A stretch of DNA of 20,940 nucleotides from a virus: IMG/VR virus record IMGVR_UViG_3300032116_001553, positions 1-20,940 of that record, one strand, 5' to 3'. Under the pieces are notes generated by a model. The model searched no databases. It had not been told where the DNA came from and saw nothing but the letters and a program-made list of their open reading frames with translations. A program made the translations under genes and the position numbers. Below are positions 11,823 to 20,940 of the stretch, in pieces (within the stretch, counting starts at the first letter, position 1; every line of letters begins with the position of its first letter).

Positions 11823-13694
11823 ATGGGGTTTAAAGAGGGCGTTGAACACCATAGCGTTATAGCACTCCGTGAGGCCAAGGCTAAGGTTATTGATCTTGCA
11901 AGGCAAGGTCTATCTATTCAAGATGCTATTATCAGGGCTGGCAGAAAACCAGATGTCCTGAAAGACTGGAAGAAAGACTCTAAGTTCATGACTGAACTAG
12001 AGAAGGCAAAGGATGAAGGCCAGAAGGCTCTCTCCATTGTCTCAGGTGATGCTAAGTTTAAGATTGGCTTTGAGGAGTTCTCAAGGGAGTTCCTAGATAG
12101 CCCAATCTTCCCCCACCACCAGAACTGGATTGATATCCTTGAAGGTCGGGTACCTTCTTGGCTGCATGATGTGATGGTCTATGAACCAGCCTCTGCTAAG
12201 CGTCTACTAATTAACGTGCCACCTGAGCATGCTAAGTCTACAGTCATCACAGTCAACTACTGTGTATATCGGATCGCTATGAATCCGAATGTTAAAATTA
12301 CTATTGTCTCCAAAACCCAAGAGCGTGCTAAAGAGTATCTATACTCAATCAAGCAGCGCCTCAATCATGAACGCTGGTCCAAGATGCAAGCCATCTATGG
12401 AAGCGCTGGTGGTTGGAAAGAGGACTCAGACTCTTGGAAGGCTGACCGCATCTATGTGGCTCGTGACTCTACCGAAAAAGATCCTACTGTACAGGCTCTA
12501 GGTATTGGTGGTCAGATCACTGGTGCTCGTTCAGATCTAATTATCCTTGATGACGTTGTGACTACTACCAACGCTCATGAGTGGGAGAAGCAATTACTCT
12601 GGCTACAGCGAGAAGTTATTACTCGTCTTGGTGATGCTGGTAAGTTACTTATTGTAGGAACACGTATCGCAGCAAATGATCTCTATCGAGAGATACGTAA
12701 TCCTGAGCATTGGTCTAGTGGTAAGACACCCTTCACCTATATGAACATGCCAGCAGTACTTGAATTTGCAGATGACCCTGAAGACTGGGTTACATTATGG
12801 CCCAAGTCCCATATACCATGGGAAGGTTCCGAGGAAGAGGTAATACCTGATGAAAATGGGCTCTACCCAAAATGGAATGGCCCCGCGCTATTTAGGCGCC
12901 GAAGTGAAGTTTCAGCCTCTGCCTGGGCTTTGGTTTATCAACAGCAAGACATACAAGAAGACTCTATCTTTCCACCTGGCTGTATACAAGGCTCCATCAA
13001 TGGGATGCGTAAGAGGGGCCCTCTAAAACCAGGGGTACCAGGACATCCTAAAGAAGCAGGTTCGTATTACACCATCATGGGCTTAGACCCAGCGATGAGT
13101 GGTAGAACTGCAGCAGTAGTTATGACCGTAGATCGTATGACACGTAAACGGTACATACTAGATGTTGAGAATATGAAAGATCCAACACCTGCAAAGATAC
13201 AAGAGTTAATTGAGGACTGGTGCGTAAAGTACAATCCTCAAGAACTAAGAATTGAGACTAATGCACATCAGAAGGCTTACGCCTTAGACGCAGATCTAAA
13301 CTCATACCTAGCCTCAAGAGGCATTAGATTCTCAAGTCAATTCACAGGTAAGAACAAGTGGGACACATCTTTTGGTGTAGCCGCAATGTCTGGTCTATTT
13401 GGCACTATGCGAAATAACCTGCATCAAGATAATAACCTAATAGAACTTCCTTCTCAGGAAGGCTCTGAGGGTATTAAGGCTTTAATACAGCAATTGATTA
13501 CTTGGAAACCTGATACTCGTGGTCCTACAGACTGCGTGATGGCTTTATGGTTCTGTGAACTAAGAGCCCGTGAAATAGTAAATAATGGAAATATTAATCA
13601 AACCCATGTTAAAAATAGATGGGCAACTCGCAAACAACTCGATAATCGATTTACTGTAAATGTAAACGACTACGAGATGTCTTCGTACGAATAG
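11823..13694 (+). CDS. terL: Terminase large subunit with N-terminal helix-turn-helix
   Basis: ATG 11823 follows a strong GGAGGT; the earlier in-frame start at 11772 lies in a hairpin and lacks a site. The 623-residue protein has a helix-turn-helix-like N-terminus (VIDLARQGLSIQDAIIRAGRK, 22-42) like that of small terminase subunits. The ATPase domain has a Walker-A-like PPEHAKST (133-140), Walker B LIILDDV (239-245) and a coupling motif around LLIVGTR (275-281). The C-terminal RNase-H-like nuclease starts GLDPAMSGRTAAVV (420-433, first catalytic Asp D422) and continues with LRIETN and a final TDCVMALWF. It cuts and pumps DNA into proheads. No separate small subunit gene is visible, so the fused N-terminal domain may stand in for it. 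Confidence 0.93.
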   Translation: MGFKEGVEHHSVIALREAKAKVIDLARQGLSIQDAIIRAGRKPDVLKDWKKDSKFMTELEKAKDEGQKALSIVSGDAKFKIGFEEFSREFLDSPIFPHHQNWIDILEGRVPSWLHDVMVYEPASAKRLLINVPPEHAKSTVITVNYCVYRIAMNPNVKITIVSKTQERAKEYLYSIKQRLNHERWSKMQAIYGSAGGWKEDSDSWKADRIYVARDSTEKDPTVQALGIGGQITGARSDLIILDDVVTTTNAHEWEKQLLWLQREVITRLGDAGKLLIVGTRIAANDLYREIRNPEHWSSGKTPFTYMNMPAVLEFADDPEDWVTLWPKSHIPWEGSEEEVIPDENGLYPKWNGPALFRRRSEVSASAWALVYQQQDIQEDSIFPPGCIQGSINGMRKRGPLKPGVPGHPKEAGSYYTIMGLDPAMSGRTAAVVMTVDRMTRKRYILDVENMKDPTPAKIQELIEDWCVKYNPQELRIETNAHQKAYALDADLNSYLASRGIRFSSQFTGKNKWDTSFGVAAMSGLFGTMRNNLHQDNNLIELPSQEGSEGIKALIQQLITWKPDTRGPTDCVMALWFCELRAREIVNNGNINQTHVKNRWATRKQLDNRFTVNVNDYEMSSYE

Positions 13695-13701
13695 GAAACT
13701 A

Positions 13702-15459
13702 ATGTCAGTTAATATTGAGGCTATCGCTCAACGTGTCGATAATCTAAAATTACGCCACGCATCTAGAGATGCTCGTATGTCCGATATCCTTGCAGTCCGT
13801 AAGGGTAGGATGACAGAGGTATTCCCTGATCTATTCCCTGAGGGAATGAACTCAGCGATGGTTGCTAACTTCGTAGATGTAGCAGCCCGTGATCTTGCAG
13901 AAGTACTTGCTCCACTTCCATCTTTTAATTGCTCAACAACTAATACTACATCAGATCGTGCTAGAGCCTTTGCTGATAAGCGTGGAATGATTGCTAATAA
14001 CTATGTTTACCAATCACGTCTACAATCACAAATGTACTGGGGCGCAGACTGGTATTTCACTTATGGCTTTTTACCTATCCATGTTGAGTTAGATTGGGAA
14101 ACACAACTTCCTCGTATTAGAGTAGAAGACCCAATTGGTGCGTATCCTGAGTTTGATAGGTTTGGCCGTTGTATATCATACGCTAAACGCTATATGAAAA
14201 CTCTTGGAGAGTTAGCAAATGAATACCCTGAGTATTCTGGTGAGATACTTGGTCAACTAGGTTATAATCAAAATACTAACTCTGTTGTAGAAATGATTCG
14301 CTATTCTGATAAGAACGATATCATTCTATACGTACCTAGCCGTGGTAACTTAGTATTAAACGCAGCAAAGAACCCAGTAGGCAAGATGCTTACATTTATT
14401 GCTCGCAAACCCGGTATTGATGAAGAACCACGTGGACAGTTTGATGACGTTTTATATGTACAGTTAGCAAGAGCACGTTTTGCTAATCTGGGTATGGAAG
14501 CAGCAGAGAAGGCTATTCAAGCCCCTATAGTTGTTCCTAACGATGTAATAGATTTGCCTATGGGACCTGATGCGATTATTCGTACATCCCAACCGCAATC
14601 CGTTGGTCGAGTTAGACTCGATATACCAAACGCTGCTTTTCAGGAGCAAGCGGCACTTCAGTCAGAAATGCGCTTAGGTGCTCGTTATCCTGAAGGTAGA
14701 TCTGGAACTATTGACGCTAGTGTTATCACTGGTCAAGGTGTTCAGGCTCTACTAGGTGCCTTTGATTCACAAATCAAGGCTGGACAAACTATACTAGCGG
14801 AAACTTTTGAAGAAGTATTAAAGACTTGCTTTGAAGTTGACCAAATAGTATTTGACACAGAGAAATCAGTTAGAGGTGTCGCACAGGGTACTCCGTACGA
14901 GTTAAAGTACATACCAAGCAAAGACATCAAGGGCGACTCTTCAATTGAAGTACGCTATGGATTGATGGCTGGTCTTGACCCATCTCGCGCTCTAATTTTC
15001 TCACTTCAAGCACTCGGTGCTGAACTAGTATCTAAAGATTTCATTCGTAGAGAACTTCCTTGGTCCGTTAACGTTACTTTGGAAGAACAACGAATTGAAA
15101 TTGAAAAGATGCGTTCTAACTTGACCGCTGCTATCACAGCAACTGCGCAAGCAATTCCTGCTATGGCGGCCCAAGGGCAAGACCCATCACCTATGATTAA
15201 GAATATTGCTGACGTGATCTCACGTACACGCAACGGGGAGAGCATAGAGAATGCTGCGCTAGCCGTATTCACGCCTCCTGCACCTACTCCGCAGGAACAG
15301 GCCATGGCACAAGCGCAGGCAGGAACGGTTCCACCAGGTTCACAAGCCCCAGTAGAGCAGGCTCCCCTGTCCCCAGCCACTCCTGGATCCGCTTCTGGTG
15401 GAACCCCACAACAAGGTGCACCAGATTTGATGAGTATATTGGCAGGTTTACAAAGATAA
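13702..15459 (+). CDS. Portal protein
   Basis: The 585-residue protein follows the terminase by seven bases, the usual portal position. The N-terminal region (VFPDLFPEGMNSAMVANFVDVAARDLAEVLAPLP, about 40-73) and the WYFTYGFLPIHVELDW and DPIGAYPEFD segments (about 115-155) are typical of actinophage portal proteins. It should form the dodecameric ring at the capsid vertex through which DNA passes. The last 70 residues are a Pro/Gln/Ala-rich low-complexity tail. AGGAAAC precedes the start. I rate the call from these segments, size and gene order. Confidence 0.85.
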   Translation: MSVNIEAIAQRVDNLKLRHASRDARMSDILAVRKGRMTEVFPDLFPEGMNSAMVANFVDVAARDLAEVLAPLPSFNCSTTNTTSDRARAFADKRGMIANNYVYQSRLQSQMYWGADWYFTYGFLPIHVELDWETQLPRIRVEDPIGAYPEFDRFGRCISYAKRYMKTLGELANEYPEYSGEILGQLGYNQNTNSVVEMIRYSDKNDIILYVPSRGNLVLNAAKNPVGKMLTFIARKPGIDEEPRGQFDDVLYVQLARARFANLGMEAAEKAIQAPIVVPNDVIDLPMGPDAIIRTSQPQSVGRVRLDIPNAAFQEQAALQSEMRLGARYPEGRSGTIDASVITGQGVQALLGAFDSQIKAGQTILAETFEEVLKTCFEVDQIVFDTEKSVRGVAQGTPYELKYIPSKDIKGDSSIEVRYGLMAGLDPSRALIFSLQALGAELVSKDFIRRELPWSVNVTLEEQRIEIEKMRSNLTAAITATAQAIPAMAAQGQDPSPMIKNIADVISRTRNGESIENAALAVFTPPAPTPQEQAMAQAQAGTVPPGSQAPVEQAPLSPATPGSASGGTPQQGAPDLMSILAGLQR

Positions 15460-15478
15460 CTTAGGTAAGTAGGGGACA

Positions 15479-16048
15479 ATGACTGCAATTGTAGGGATTC
15501 AAGGTAAAGGTTGGGCTGTTTTAGCAGCAGACTCTATGACTACGTATACAGATAAACCTTATGTAGCCAAGGGATGCGACAAGATAGTTAAAGTTGGTGA
15601 GTATTTAGTAGCAGTTGCAGGTGATGCAACCGCTGGTGATGTACTTTACAACGTTTGGCAGCCACCTAAAGTAATTAAAACTCAAGAACCTGATCGTTTT
15701 ATGATGATTAGAGTACTTCCCTCTATAAGACAAGTACTCACAGAAGCAGGATATGACCCAAATCCTAAGAATAACAAAGATGAAGATGCTGGTTGGGATG
15801 CTTTAATTTGTTTTAATGGAAAAATATACCAAGTTAGTGATGATTATGGGTATATGCGTGATGATAAAGGTTTATACGGTATAGGTTCTGGTGGTTCCAT
15901 AGCACTTGGTGCTCTAGCAGTAATGGATAATGAAACTAAGACCCACGCTAAAGCGTCATCTGCCGCTAAAAAAGCAGTTAATGTTGCAATTCAATATAAC
16001 ATCTGGTGCGGTGGACCAGTTAATGTAAAAACACAGTTTACTAAATAG
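15479..16048 (+). CDS. HslV/20S-proteasome-like Ntn hydrolase, candidate prohead protease
   Basis: The 189-residue protein begins Met-Thr, so Met removal would expose a catalytic Thr1. AVLAADSMTTY gives Asp17 in processed numbering, KGCDKIVKV has a Lys near position 33-34, and AVAGDATAGD matches the G-F-A-G-x-x-A-D turn. GIGSGGSIALGAL matches the GSGG...AlaA motif of HslV and proteasome beta subunits. These are the Ntn-peptidase residues. It sits directly after the portal, where a capsid-maturation protease is expected, and no other protease is visible between portal and window end. A role in prohead maturation is therefore inferred. Alternatively it might degrade host or phage proteins. TAGGGG precedes the start. 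Confidence 0.8.
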   Translation: MTAIVGIQGKGWAVLAADSMTTYTDKPYVAKGCDKIVKVGEYLVAVAGDATAGDVLYNVWQPPKVIKTQEPDRFMMIRVLPSIRQVLTEAGYDPNPKNNKDEDAGWDALICFNGKIYQVSDDYGYMRDDKGLYGIGSGGSIALGALAVMDNETKTHAKASSAAKKAVNVAIQYNIWCGGPVNVKTQFTK

Positions 16049-16056
16049 GAGATATT

Positions 16057-16506
16057 ATGGTGAGAGAAGTTATAAGCGGAGTTGGCGCAGATGCCAAACG
16101 TGTTGATTTGAATAACTCCAACAAAGTGACTGAACGTGTAAAAAAATTACAAAGAGATGCAAAGATTCAGAACGCTACAGGCGGAACTTATAGCCAGGCT
16201 AGTCAATTACAAGACTTAGCATCAGGTGCTTCAACTGAAATGCCTCAGGCTGTAGTTGGTGCTACTCCTAATCCTAGAACTATTGCTTCAAGCATACGTA
16301 TGTCTTCATTAGATCAGATGAATGAGAACCCAGGCCCTATTACTGATGGTGCTCCTGGAAATACTCCTGGACGTCAACCTGAAGAATTACCTGGTCCTGT
16401 TGATGGACCTGACAACAACGCTATTCTAGCCCGTGCTATGTTCATGATGGATCCAACTCCTATGAACCGCAGATTATTAGAGTCATTCCTTCAAGAAGGT
16501 CGTTAA
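16057..16506 (+). CDS. Hypothetical virion-module protein, Pro/Asn/Gly-rich
   Basis: The 149-residue protein starts after a strong AGGAGATATT. Residues 20-50 include a short charged helix (KVTERVKKLQRDAKIQ). The middle (60-125) is low-complexity, rich in Pro, Gly, Asn and Ser, and probably disordered. The C-terminus (ILARAMFMMDPTPMNRRLLESFLQ) is a helical hook. Between the protease-like gene and a giant protein it could be a scaffold, head-tail linker or protease target, but no family is recognised. The stop overlaps the next ATG (TAATG). Confidence 0.65.
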   Translation: MVREVISGVGADAKRVDLNNSNKVTERVKKLQRDAKIQNATGGTYSQASQLQDLASGASTEMPQAVVGATPNPRTIASSIRMSSLDQMNENPGPITDGAPGNTPGRQPEELPGPVDGPDNNAILARAMFMMDPTPMNRRLLESFLQEGR

Positions 16507-19500
16507 TGTCAATAGTAGATCCTCTGGTATCTTCTTGGAACAAGTATAAATATACAAGTTTATTTGATACAGATACACGAACAGGTAATTTATCTACCCT
16601 TGTAGATCAACAATTATCTGGTCTTGACCCTGCCGTAATACAAAATTATAATTCGCTTTTAGCAAAGTTTCCTAATCAAAGTAAAGACTACCTTCTTAGT
16701 GCTGCTAAGATTGGTTTAAATTCAACATCTAAAGGTATTGAAAAACTATCAGCAAACGATGGTATCAATCAGTTAAAGCAAGACTTAATTAACGTTGATA
16801 GCATTAAGAGTGAGGCTGAAAAGAATAAAGGTTTTAGACAGGGCGTTTACAGCGTTTTAAAAGGTGTTACTCGCGCTGGATTTGCTACAATACAATCACC
16901 TTATCAGTACATCTCTAACGTAGGTAGAAATATCTATGCTAAGGCTAAAGGCGAGATTAGTACAGGACAGTTAATTAGTAATGTTTCTCTAAGTGAACTT
17001 TACGGAGAAGAAACTAATTTAGGACAACTTCTACGTGCAACTGCTGGTGCAGTTACTGGTAAAGGTCCAATTGATACTGGTTCTGGATTCTTTGTTGCTC
17101 CTGAGAGCAAGGTAGGCGCTGCACAGGCTAAGGCTATGTCCGCTTATGGACGTGTAAATGGTAAATCATTTACTATAGGCCGTGCATCTATGAATGTTTT
17201 AGGTGCTGATCCAAACAGTACTCCTTATCGTGTAATGTCAGGTATCGTTGATGGCGTACTTGCTGTCGGTACAGATCCAACTCTATGGGTTGGCCCTGGT
17301 TCTGTAACTAAAATTATCCAAGGTGGTAAAGAATTACAGAAAGCCAAGACTGCTGCTCAAGCAGTTCTTGATGAAGTGGATGCTGCAAAAGCAGCAGATA
17401 TTAAGAATTTAAGTAAGCAAGAAAAACAATTAATTAAAGAACGTGTAGGTAGTGAAAAGAAAGTACGTCGTACTTTAGATAACTCTTACATGAGGGCTGA
17501 AAGAGAATTAACTAAGACTCAACAGTCTAAGAGTAATGCTATAATTAAGAAATTAGAGAAAGCATTAACTGTTGGATTCTCTCGTGGTACAAGAGTAGAG
17601 GGTGACCCAGAGGTTGTCGCTGCTATTGCAGATGGAAGTATTGGCGATTTCGTAACTGCTGAACTTGCTGCAAAGAAACCACAAGGTGTTATTGATTCTA
17701 TTGCTCAATTAGAAGCAGATCAAATTAACACAGGCGAAGCATTCGTTGGTATCTTTACTGAAGACCTTCCTAAACCTGGAAAGTTACAATTCGGTGCATA
17801 TACGGACAAAGAGTACATTCTTACTGGTTCAAGTAAAGAGCCTCTAGATGTATATGACATATCTAAGACCTATAAAGGCGCAACTCAAGACGAGATAATT
17901 GAAGAGTCTGCTAGACGTGCTAATTTCTGGGATGAATTACAAGGTGAACTTCGTAATCCTGAGATTAGTGATGATTTAAGAAAATCATTAAATGCTTATG
18001 TTACAAAAGGTGCTGAGGGTAAACTTGGTCCTAAAGCATCTATGGATGATATTCTTTCTAATGCTGGAGCCGAGAGTGTTGCCACTCTTATGGCCAGAGC
18101 ACTTGCAAGTAAAAATGAAGAATTAATAATAACTGTATCTAACGCTATTGAAAATAGTTGGGTAGCAGATGCTTATAGCAACGTCCGTGCTATCAATGGT
18201 GGTATGGGTGGAGTTGTAATTAAGAATGGTGAAAAGGTCGGAGCACGCAGAGTAGGTGTTACTGACACTATTACATCATTAACTGGTGATGCAGCCATGG
18301 GTACTAAACTAGGTGCTAAACTAGTTGAATCTATTAAGAGTGCTCAAGATGAAATTTTAGAGGCAAACGCCGCTTTAGAAAGTGCCAAAGCAGCACGTGC
18401 TGGCATTGATGGTAAGTTAAAAGAAATTGAAGTATTACGTGACTATGCTGCACAAGATCCAGAGTTAGTTGCTCAGATACTAAATGATCCTGAGAACATT
18501 GGTATTGCCAAACTTATGGGTCTTGAAATGGACATTGCAGATACTCAGTATCTAAAAGAGTTCTATAGATCTGAAGTTGGATTAGTTGATGGCTTTGGTG
18601 GCGGAGCAAAAGGTGATTTAAATAAGGCTGCTACATATTTGCTAGGAAAACGCTTTGCTCAAGTAGCAGAGGTTGTAGCAAAAGAGACAGACTTCTCTCG
18701 CTTACATAGATTATTTGGCCGTAAATTAGATGCCGAGATGACCAAGGAATTGGTTACTGCAACTACAAGTGATGATGTAATATCTATATTCTTAAAGCAC
18801 TTAGCAGCACCTACATCTGATCCAAAGGTATTCCGATCTTTAGCCCTTAGGGGAGAAGCAGCAAAGTTAGCCAATAGTCCTGTATTTAAAGTTGTTCCAT
18901 CTATTGCTACTAAAGCAATTACTCAGGTGGAAAAAATTGAAAGAGGGTTTGGTCGTTACTTTACCCAATCTGTAGTATTACCTCTTGATGATATTGATAG
19001 ACTTGTAAATGGTATGGAAGACTGGATGTCTTCTGCTGGTATTTCAGATGAGATCATATCAACTACAATTAATAGAATTGCTGCTGCACCTTCCGTAAGA
19101 GAACGCTCTGGTATTGTATTTCAAGAAATTGAAAATGCTCAGGTCGCAATAGCAAATAAACTTGCACCTAACGATGAAGAACTTGCTAGCGCAGTACGTG
19201 ATGCATTCCGTGCTACTGGCAGAGAAAATGCTATTATCAAACAATATGTTGCTGAGAAACTAGCAAAAGGTGAACTTCCATCTCTTGATGGAGTATTCAT
19301 AAATGGACAATTAACTACCCATACGTTTGCTGGTGACCAGGCTATATTTGAATATCAATTCCTAGATGATGTAATTAGATTACCTGATACTAGAGATATT
19401 AAGAAACTTATAAGCAAATATAATGATAATAAAATTAAATATGGTGCTAAAAATGCTTTAGATAACTTTAATGCTGTAATTGGCGATAATTGGAGAACTG

Positions 19501-20940
19501 CTCAACTAGCATTCCGTGTTGCATATATCATGCGTAACATTGGTGAAATGCAGTTCCGTCAATATTTTTCTGGGCATGATTCATTATTTAATCATCCACT
19601 AGGTTATATAGCAATGATTGCTGGTAGTCAAGATGGCGGTAAGGTTAGACAATTACTTGGTAAGATGTCTAAATACGGTAATGATGTCAACGGTAATAAA
19701 CTTATAGGCAAAGATGCAGAAATAAATGCATCAATTTCTGAGGCCGTGGAAGAACACTTTAACTTTCTTGCTAGAAATCATAACTCAGGTGATCCAAGAT
19801 TTGCATTTGTAGGTAAAATATATGAAGCAATTGGTATTGAAAGTGATAAATACCACGTTGGTTTATCTAATACTTTAATTCGTGCTTACTCTGATAGACT
19901 TATACCATTAGTTGCTAACTATGCTGGCGGTCCAGAAGATGATTTAGTTCGTCTTTTAGTTGAAGGTAAAGGCGAGAAGTTTGCTGGCATATTAGAAGAT
20001 TTAGTAAATGGTGGCAGAAACGGTGTTACATCAGGTGACTTTGCTACTCTATTCTTAAGAGACCAAAAGAAAGTAGAAGGAAGATATAATCTTTCTCCTG
20101 ATAATATAATTGCAGAAAACGTAAAGACTTACTTATTTGATGCTGAATCTACAGGTTCTGTAGCACGTTATGTTAATAACGTTATTGGAACTGGCGCTAA
20201 GTCAGTAGATATGCGTAGACTTCTTGCTGATGGTCAAGTTATTGTAAATGGTAAGAAAATTGAGATTCCTTCTTACAAGAAGGTTGGAAACATTAATGAC
20301 TTTGCTGACGAAGACGGTGCATTTAAGACCCTTATAGCCCGTAATTTTCCTAGAGAAGATATGACTGGTTCTACAGTTATCCATGTACGTGATAAAAGAT
20401 TTGGTCAACTTGAAGGAAAGTTTTTACTTGAGGCAGTAGAGAAATTCTTTGATATTTCTACTAAGGTAGAAAACGTAGTTAACTTTTCTCCTGAATTCCG
20501 CATGTCGTACTGGGACCATGTAGGCCGTTATGTAGGTATGATTAATGACTCTGCTTTAAAGTCTTTATTAGTTAATGCCCAGAAGTCGTTGGCACCTTTA
20601 ACTGTAAATGGAAAAAGCATAAGCATTCGCCGTCATCCATCACTACGTGCTATTAACAAAGAAATTGCTGCCCGTAAAAAGGGCAAGTCAGTTACTGATG
20701 GAATTGACCTAGAAACAATGAATTCTATGGCTGCTAAACAAGCATCTAAGTATACTAAAGATTTATTCTACGATGCATCTAAGCAACGCCAATATGCTAA
20801 TGCAATGAGAATTATATTCCCATTCGCACAGGCACAGTTCAATACTATGTACAAGTGGAGTCAACTCCTAAAGGATAATCCTGTACAGTTCTATAAACTA
20901 GGCCGTGCTTACAATGCATTAACTCAACCAGGCTCTAGTG
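16506..20940 (+). CDS. Giant virion-associated protein, truncated by window end
   Basis: From ATG 16506 (TAATG overlap; GAAGG seven bases upstream) the frame stays open to the window edge, giving at least 1478 residues. I read it through by eye and found no in-frame stop. Long Glu/Lys-rich coiled-coil stretches occur around residues 272-355 and 608-645. Glycine-rich and hydrophobic segments lie near 115-150, and a hydrophobic helical segment (IIFPFAQAQFNTMYKW) near 1435-1450. No catalytic motif was recognised. Position after the portal and this size suggest a large internal or ejected virion protein, as in some podoviruses, or a large polyvalent protein. Codon use matches its neighbours. Confidence 0.8.
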   Translation, partial: MSIVDPLVSSWNKYKYTSLFDTDTRTGNLSTLVDQQLSGLDPAVIQNYNSLLAKFPNQSKDYLLSAAKIGLNSTSKGIEKLSANDGINQLKQDLINVDSIKSEAEKNKGFRQGVYSVLKGVTRAGFATIQSPYQYISNVGRNIYAKAKGEISTGQLISNVSLSELYGEETNLGQLLRATAGAVTGKGPIDTGSGFFVAPESKVGAAQAKAMSAYGRVNGKSFTIGRASMNVLGADPNSTPYRVMSGIVDGVLAVGTDPTLWVGPGSVTKIIQGGKELQKAKTAAQAVLDEVDAAKAADIKNLSKQEKQLIKERVGSEKKVRRTLDNSYMRAERELTKTQQSKSNAIIKKLEKALTVGFSRGTRVEGDPEVVAAIADGSIGDFVTAELAAKKPQGVIDSIAQLEADQINTGEAFVGIFTEDLPKPGKLQFGAYTDKEYILTGSSKEPLDVYDISKTYKGATQDEIIEESARRANFWDELQGELRNPEISDDLRKSLNAYVTKGAEGKLGPKASMDDILSNAGAESVATLMARALASKNEELIITVSNAIENSWVADAYSNVRAINGGMGGVVIKNGEKVGARRVGVTDTITSLTGDAAMGTKLGAKLVESIKSAQDEILEANAALESAKAARAGIDGKLKEIEVLRDYAAQDPELVAQILNDPENIGIAKLMGLEMDIADTQYLKEFYRSEVGLVDGFGGGAKGDLNKAATYLLGKRFAQVAEVVAKETDFSRLHRLFGRKLDAEMTKELVTATTSDDVISIFLKHLAAPTSDPKVFRSLALRGEAAKLANSPVFKVVPSIATKAITQVEKIERGFGRYFTQSVVLPLDDIDRLVNGMEDWMSSAGISDEIISTTINRIAAAPSVRERSGIVFQEIENAQVAIANKLAPNDEELASAVRDAFRATGRENAIIKQYVAEKLAKGELPSLDGVFINGQLTTHTFAGDQAIFEYQFLDDVIRLPDTRDIKKLISKYNDNKIKYGAKNALDNFNAVIGDNWRTAQLAFRVAYIMRNIGEMQFRQYFSGHDSLFNHPLGYIAMIAGSQDGGKVRQLLGKMSKYGNDVNGNKLIGKDAEINASISEAVEEHFNFLARNHNSGDPRFAFVGKIYEAIGIESDKYHVGLSNTLIRAYSDRLIPLVANYAGGPEDDLVRLLVEGKGEKFAGILEDLVNGGRNGVTSGDFATLFLRDQKKVEGRYNLSPDNIIAENVKTYLFDAESTGSVARYVNNVIGTGAKSVDMRRLLADGQVIVNGKKIEIPSYKKVGNINDFADEDGAFKTLIARNFPREDMTGSTVIHVRDKRFGQLEGKFLLEAVEKFFDISTKVENVVNFSPEFRMSYWDHVGRYVGMINDSALKSLLVNAQKSLAPLTVNGKSISIRRHPSLRAINKEIAARKKGKSVTDGIDLETMNSMAAKQASKYTKDLFYDASKQRQYANAMRIIFPFAQAQFNTMYKWSQLLKDNPVQFYKLGRAYNALTQPGSS

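Noticed and set aside
1-20940. tRNA genes or an integrase/attachment site
   Set aside because: No cloverleaf-like segment with a GGTTCRA arm and no recombinase motif was seen by eye; a tRNA scan would be more sensitive.

Overview
The window looks like part of a tailed-phage (Caudoviricetes) genome, or a prophage of that kind, infecting an actinobacterium. Direct evidence is a terminase large subunit, a portal protein and a very large virion-type protein on the right, and a phage replication module on the left. The actinobacterial host is inferred from a WhiB-family iron-sulfur regulator (6749-7126, minus) and from small zinc-ribbon proteins of actinophage type. The moderately AT-rich sequence would suit a freshwater or marine actinobacterium, but nothing here fixes the host. 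I saw no tRNA, integrase, insertion sequence or CRISPR array.

Region 1 (1-6210, plus strand) is a tightly overlapping early/replication operon, most junctions being ATGA, TAATG or GTGA overlaps. In order: the tail of a Cas4/RecB-like nuclease, a zinc-ribbon protein, a RecA/DnaB-type ATPase, a zinc ribbon, a secreted lysozyme-fold lytic transglycosylase, a PD-(D/E)XK nuclease, a primase split over two reading frames, several small genes including a DUF1599-like protein and a 27-residue membrane peptide, an HNH protein, a calcineurin-like phosphoesterase, a sigma-70-like factor, and two tiny cysteine-containing genes. It ends in a terminator that also fits the end of the opposing operon.

Region 2 (6218-10591, minus strand) is an accessory operon of twelve genes read right to left from a good extended -10 promoter at 10563-10591. 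Its leader begins with a hairpin followed by a terminator-like hairpin, suggesting attenuation. The core is an amidoligase with a cysteine-rich N-terminal half (514 aa) next to a class II glutamine amidotransferase (275 aa). Around them are at least four small zinc-ribbon proteins, two small membrane proteins and the WhiB protein. The enzyme pair suggests a glutamine-fed amide- or peptide-bond-forming pathway and is the best candidate for an unusual system here.

Region 3 (10592-11822) is mostly non-coding apart from one plus-strand gene (10989-11414). It holds imperfect direct repeats, iteron-like GGACAAA words, a strong terminator and a GC-rich hairpin-filled stretch just before the terminase. 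Origin, packaging-site or structured-RNA roles are all possible.

Region 4 (11823-20940, plus strand) is the start of the virion module: terminase, portal, an HslV/20S-proteasome-like Ntn hydrolase where a prohead protease would be expected, a small Pro/Asn-rich protein, and an open reading frame of at least 1478 codons that runs off the window.
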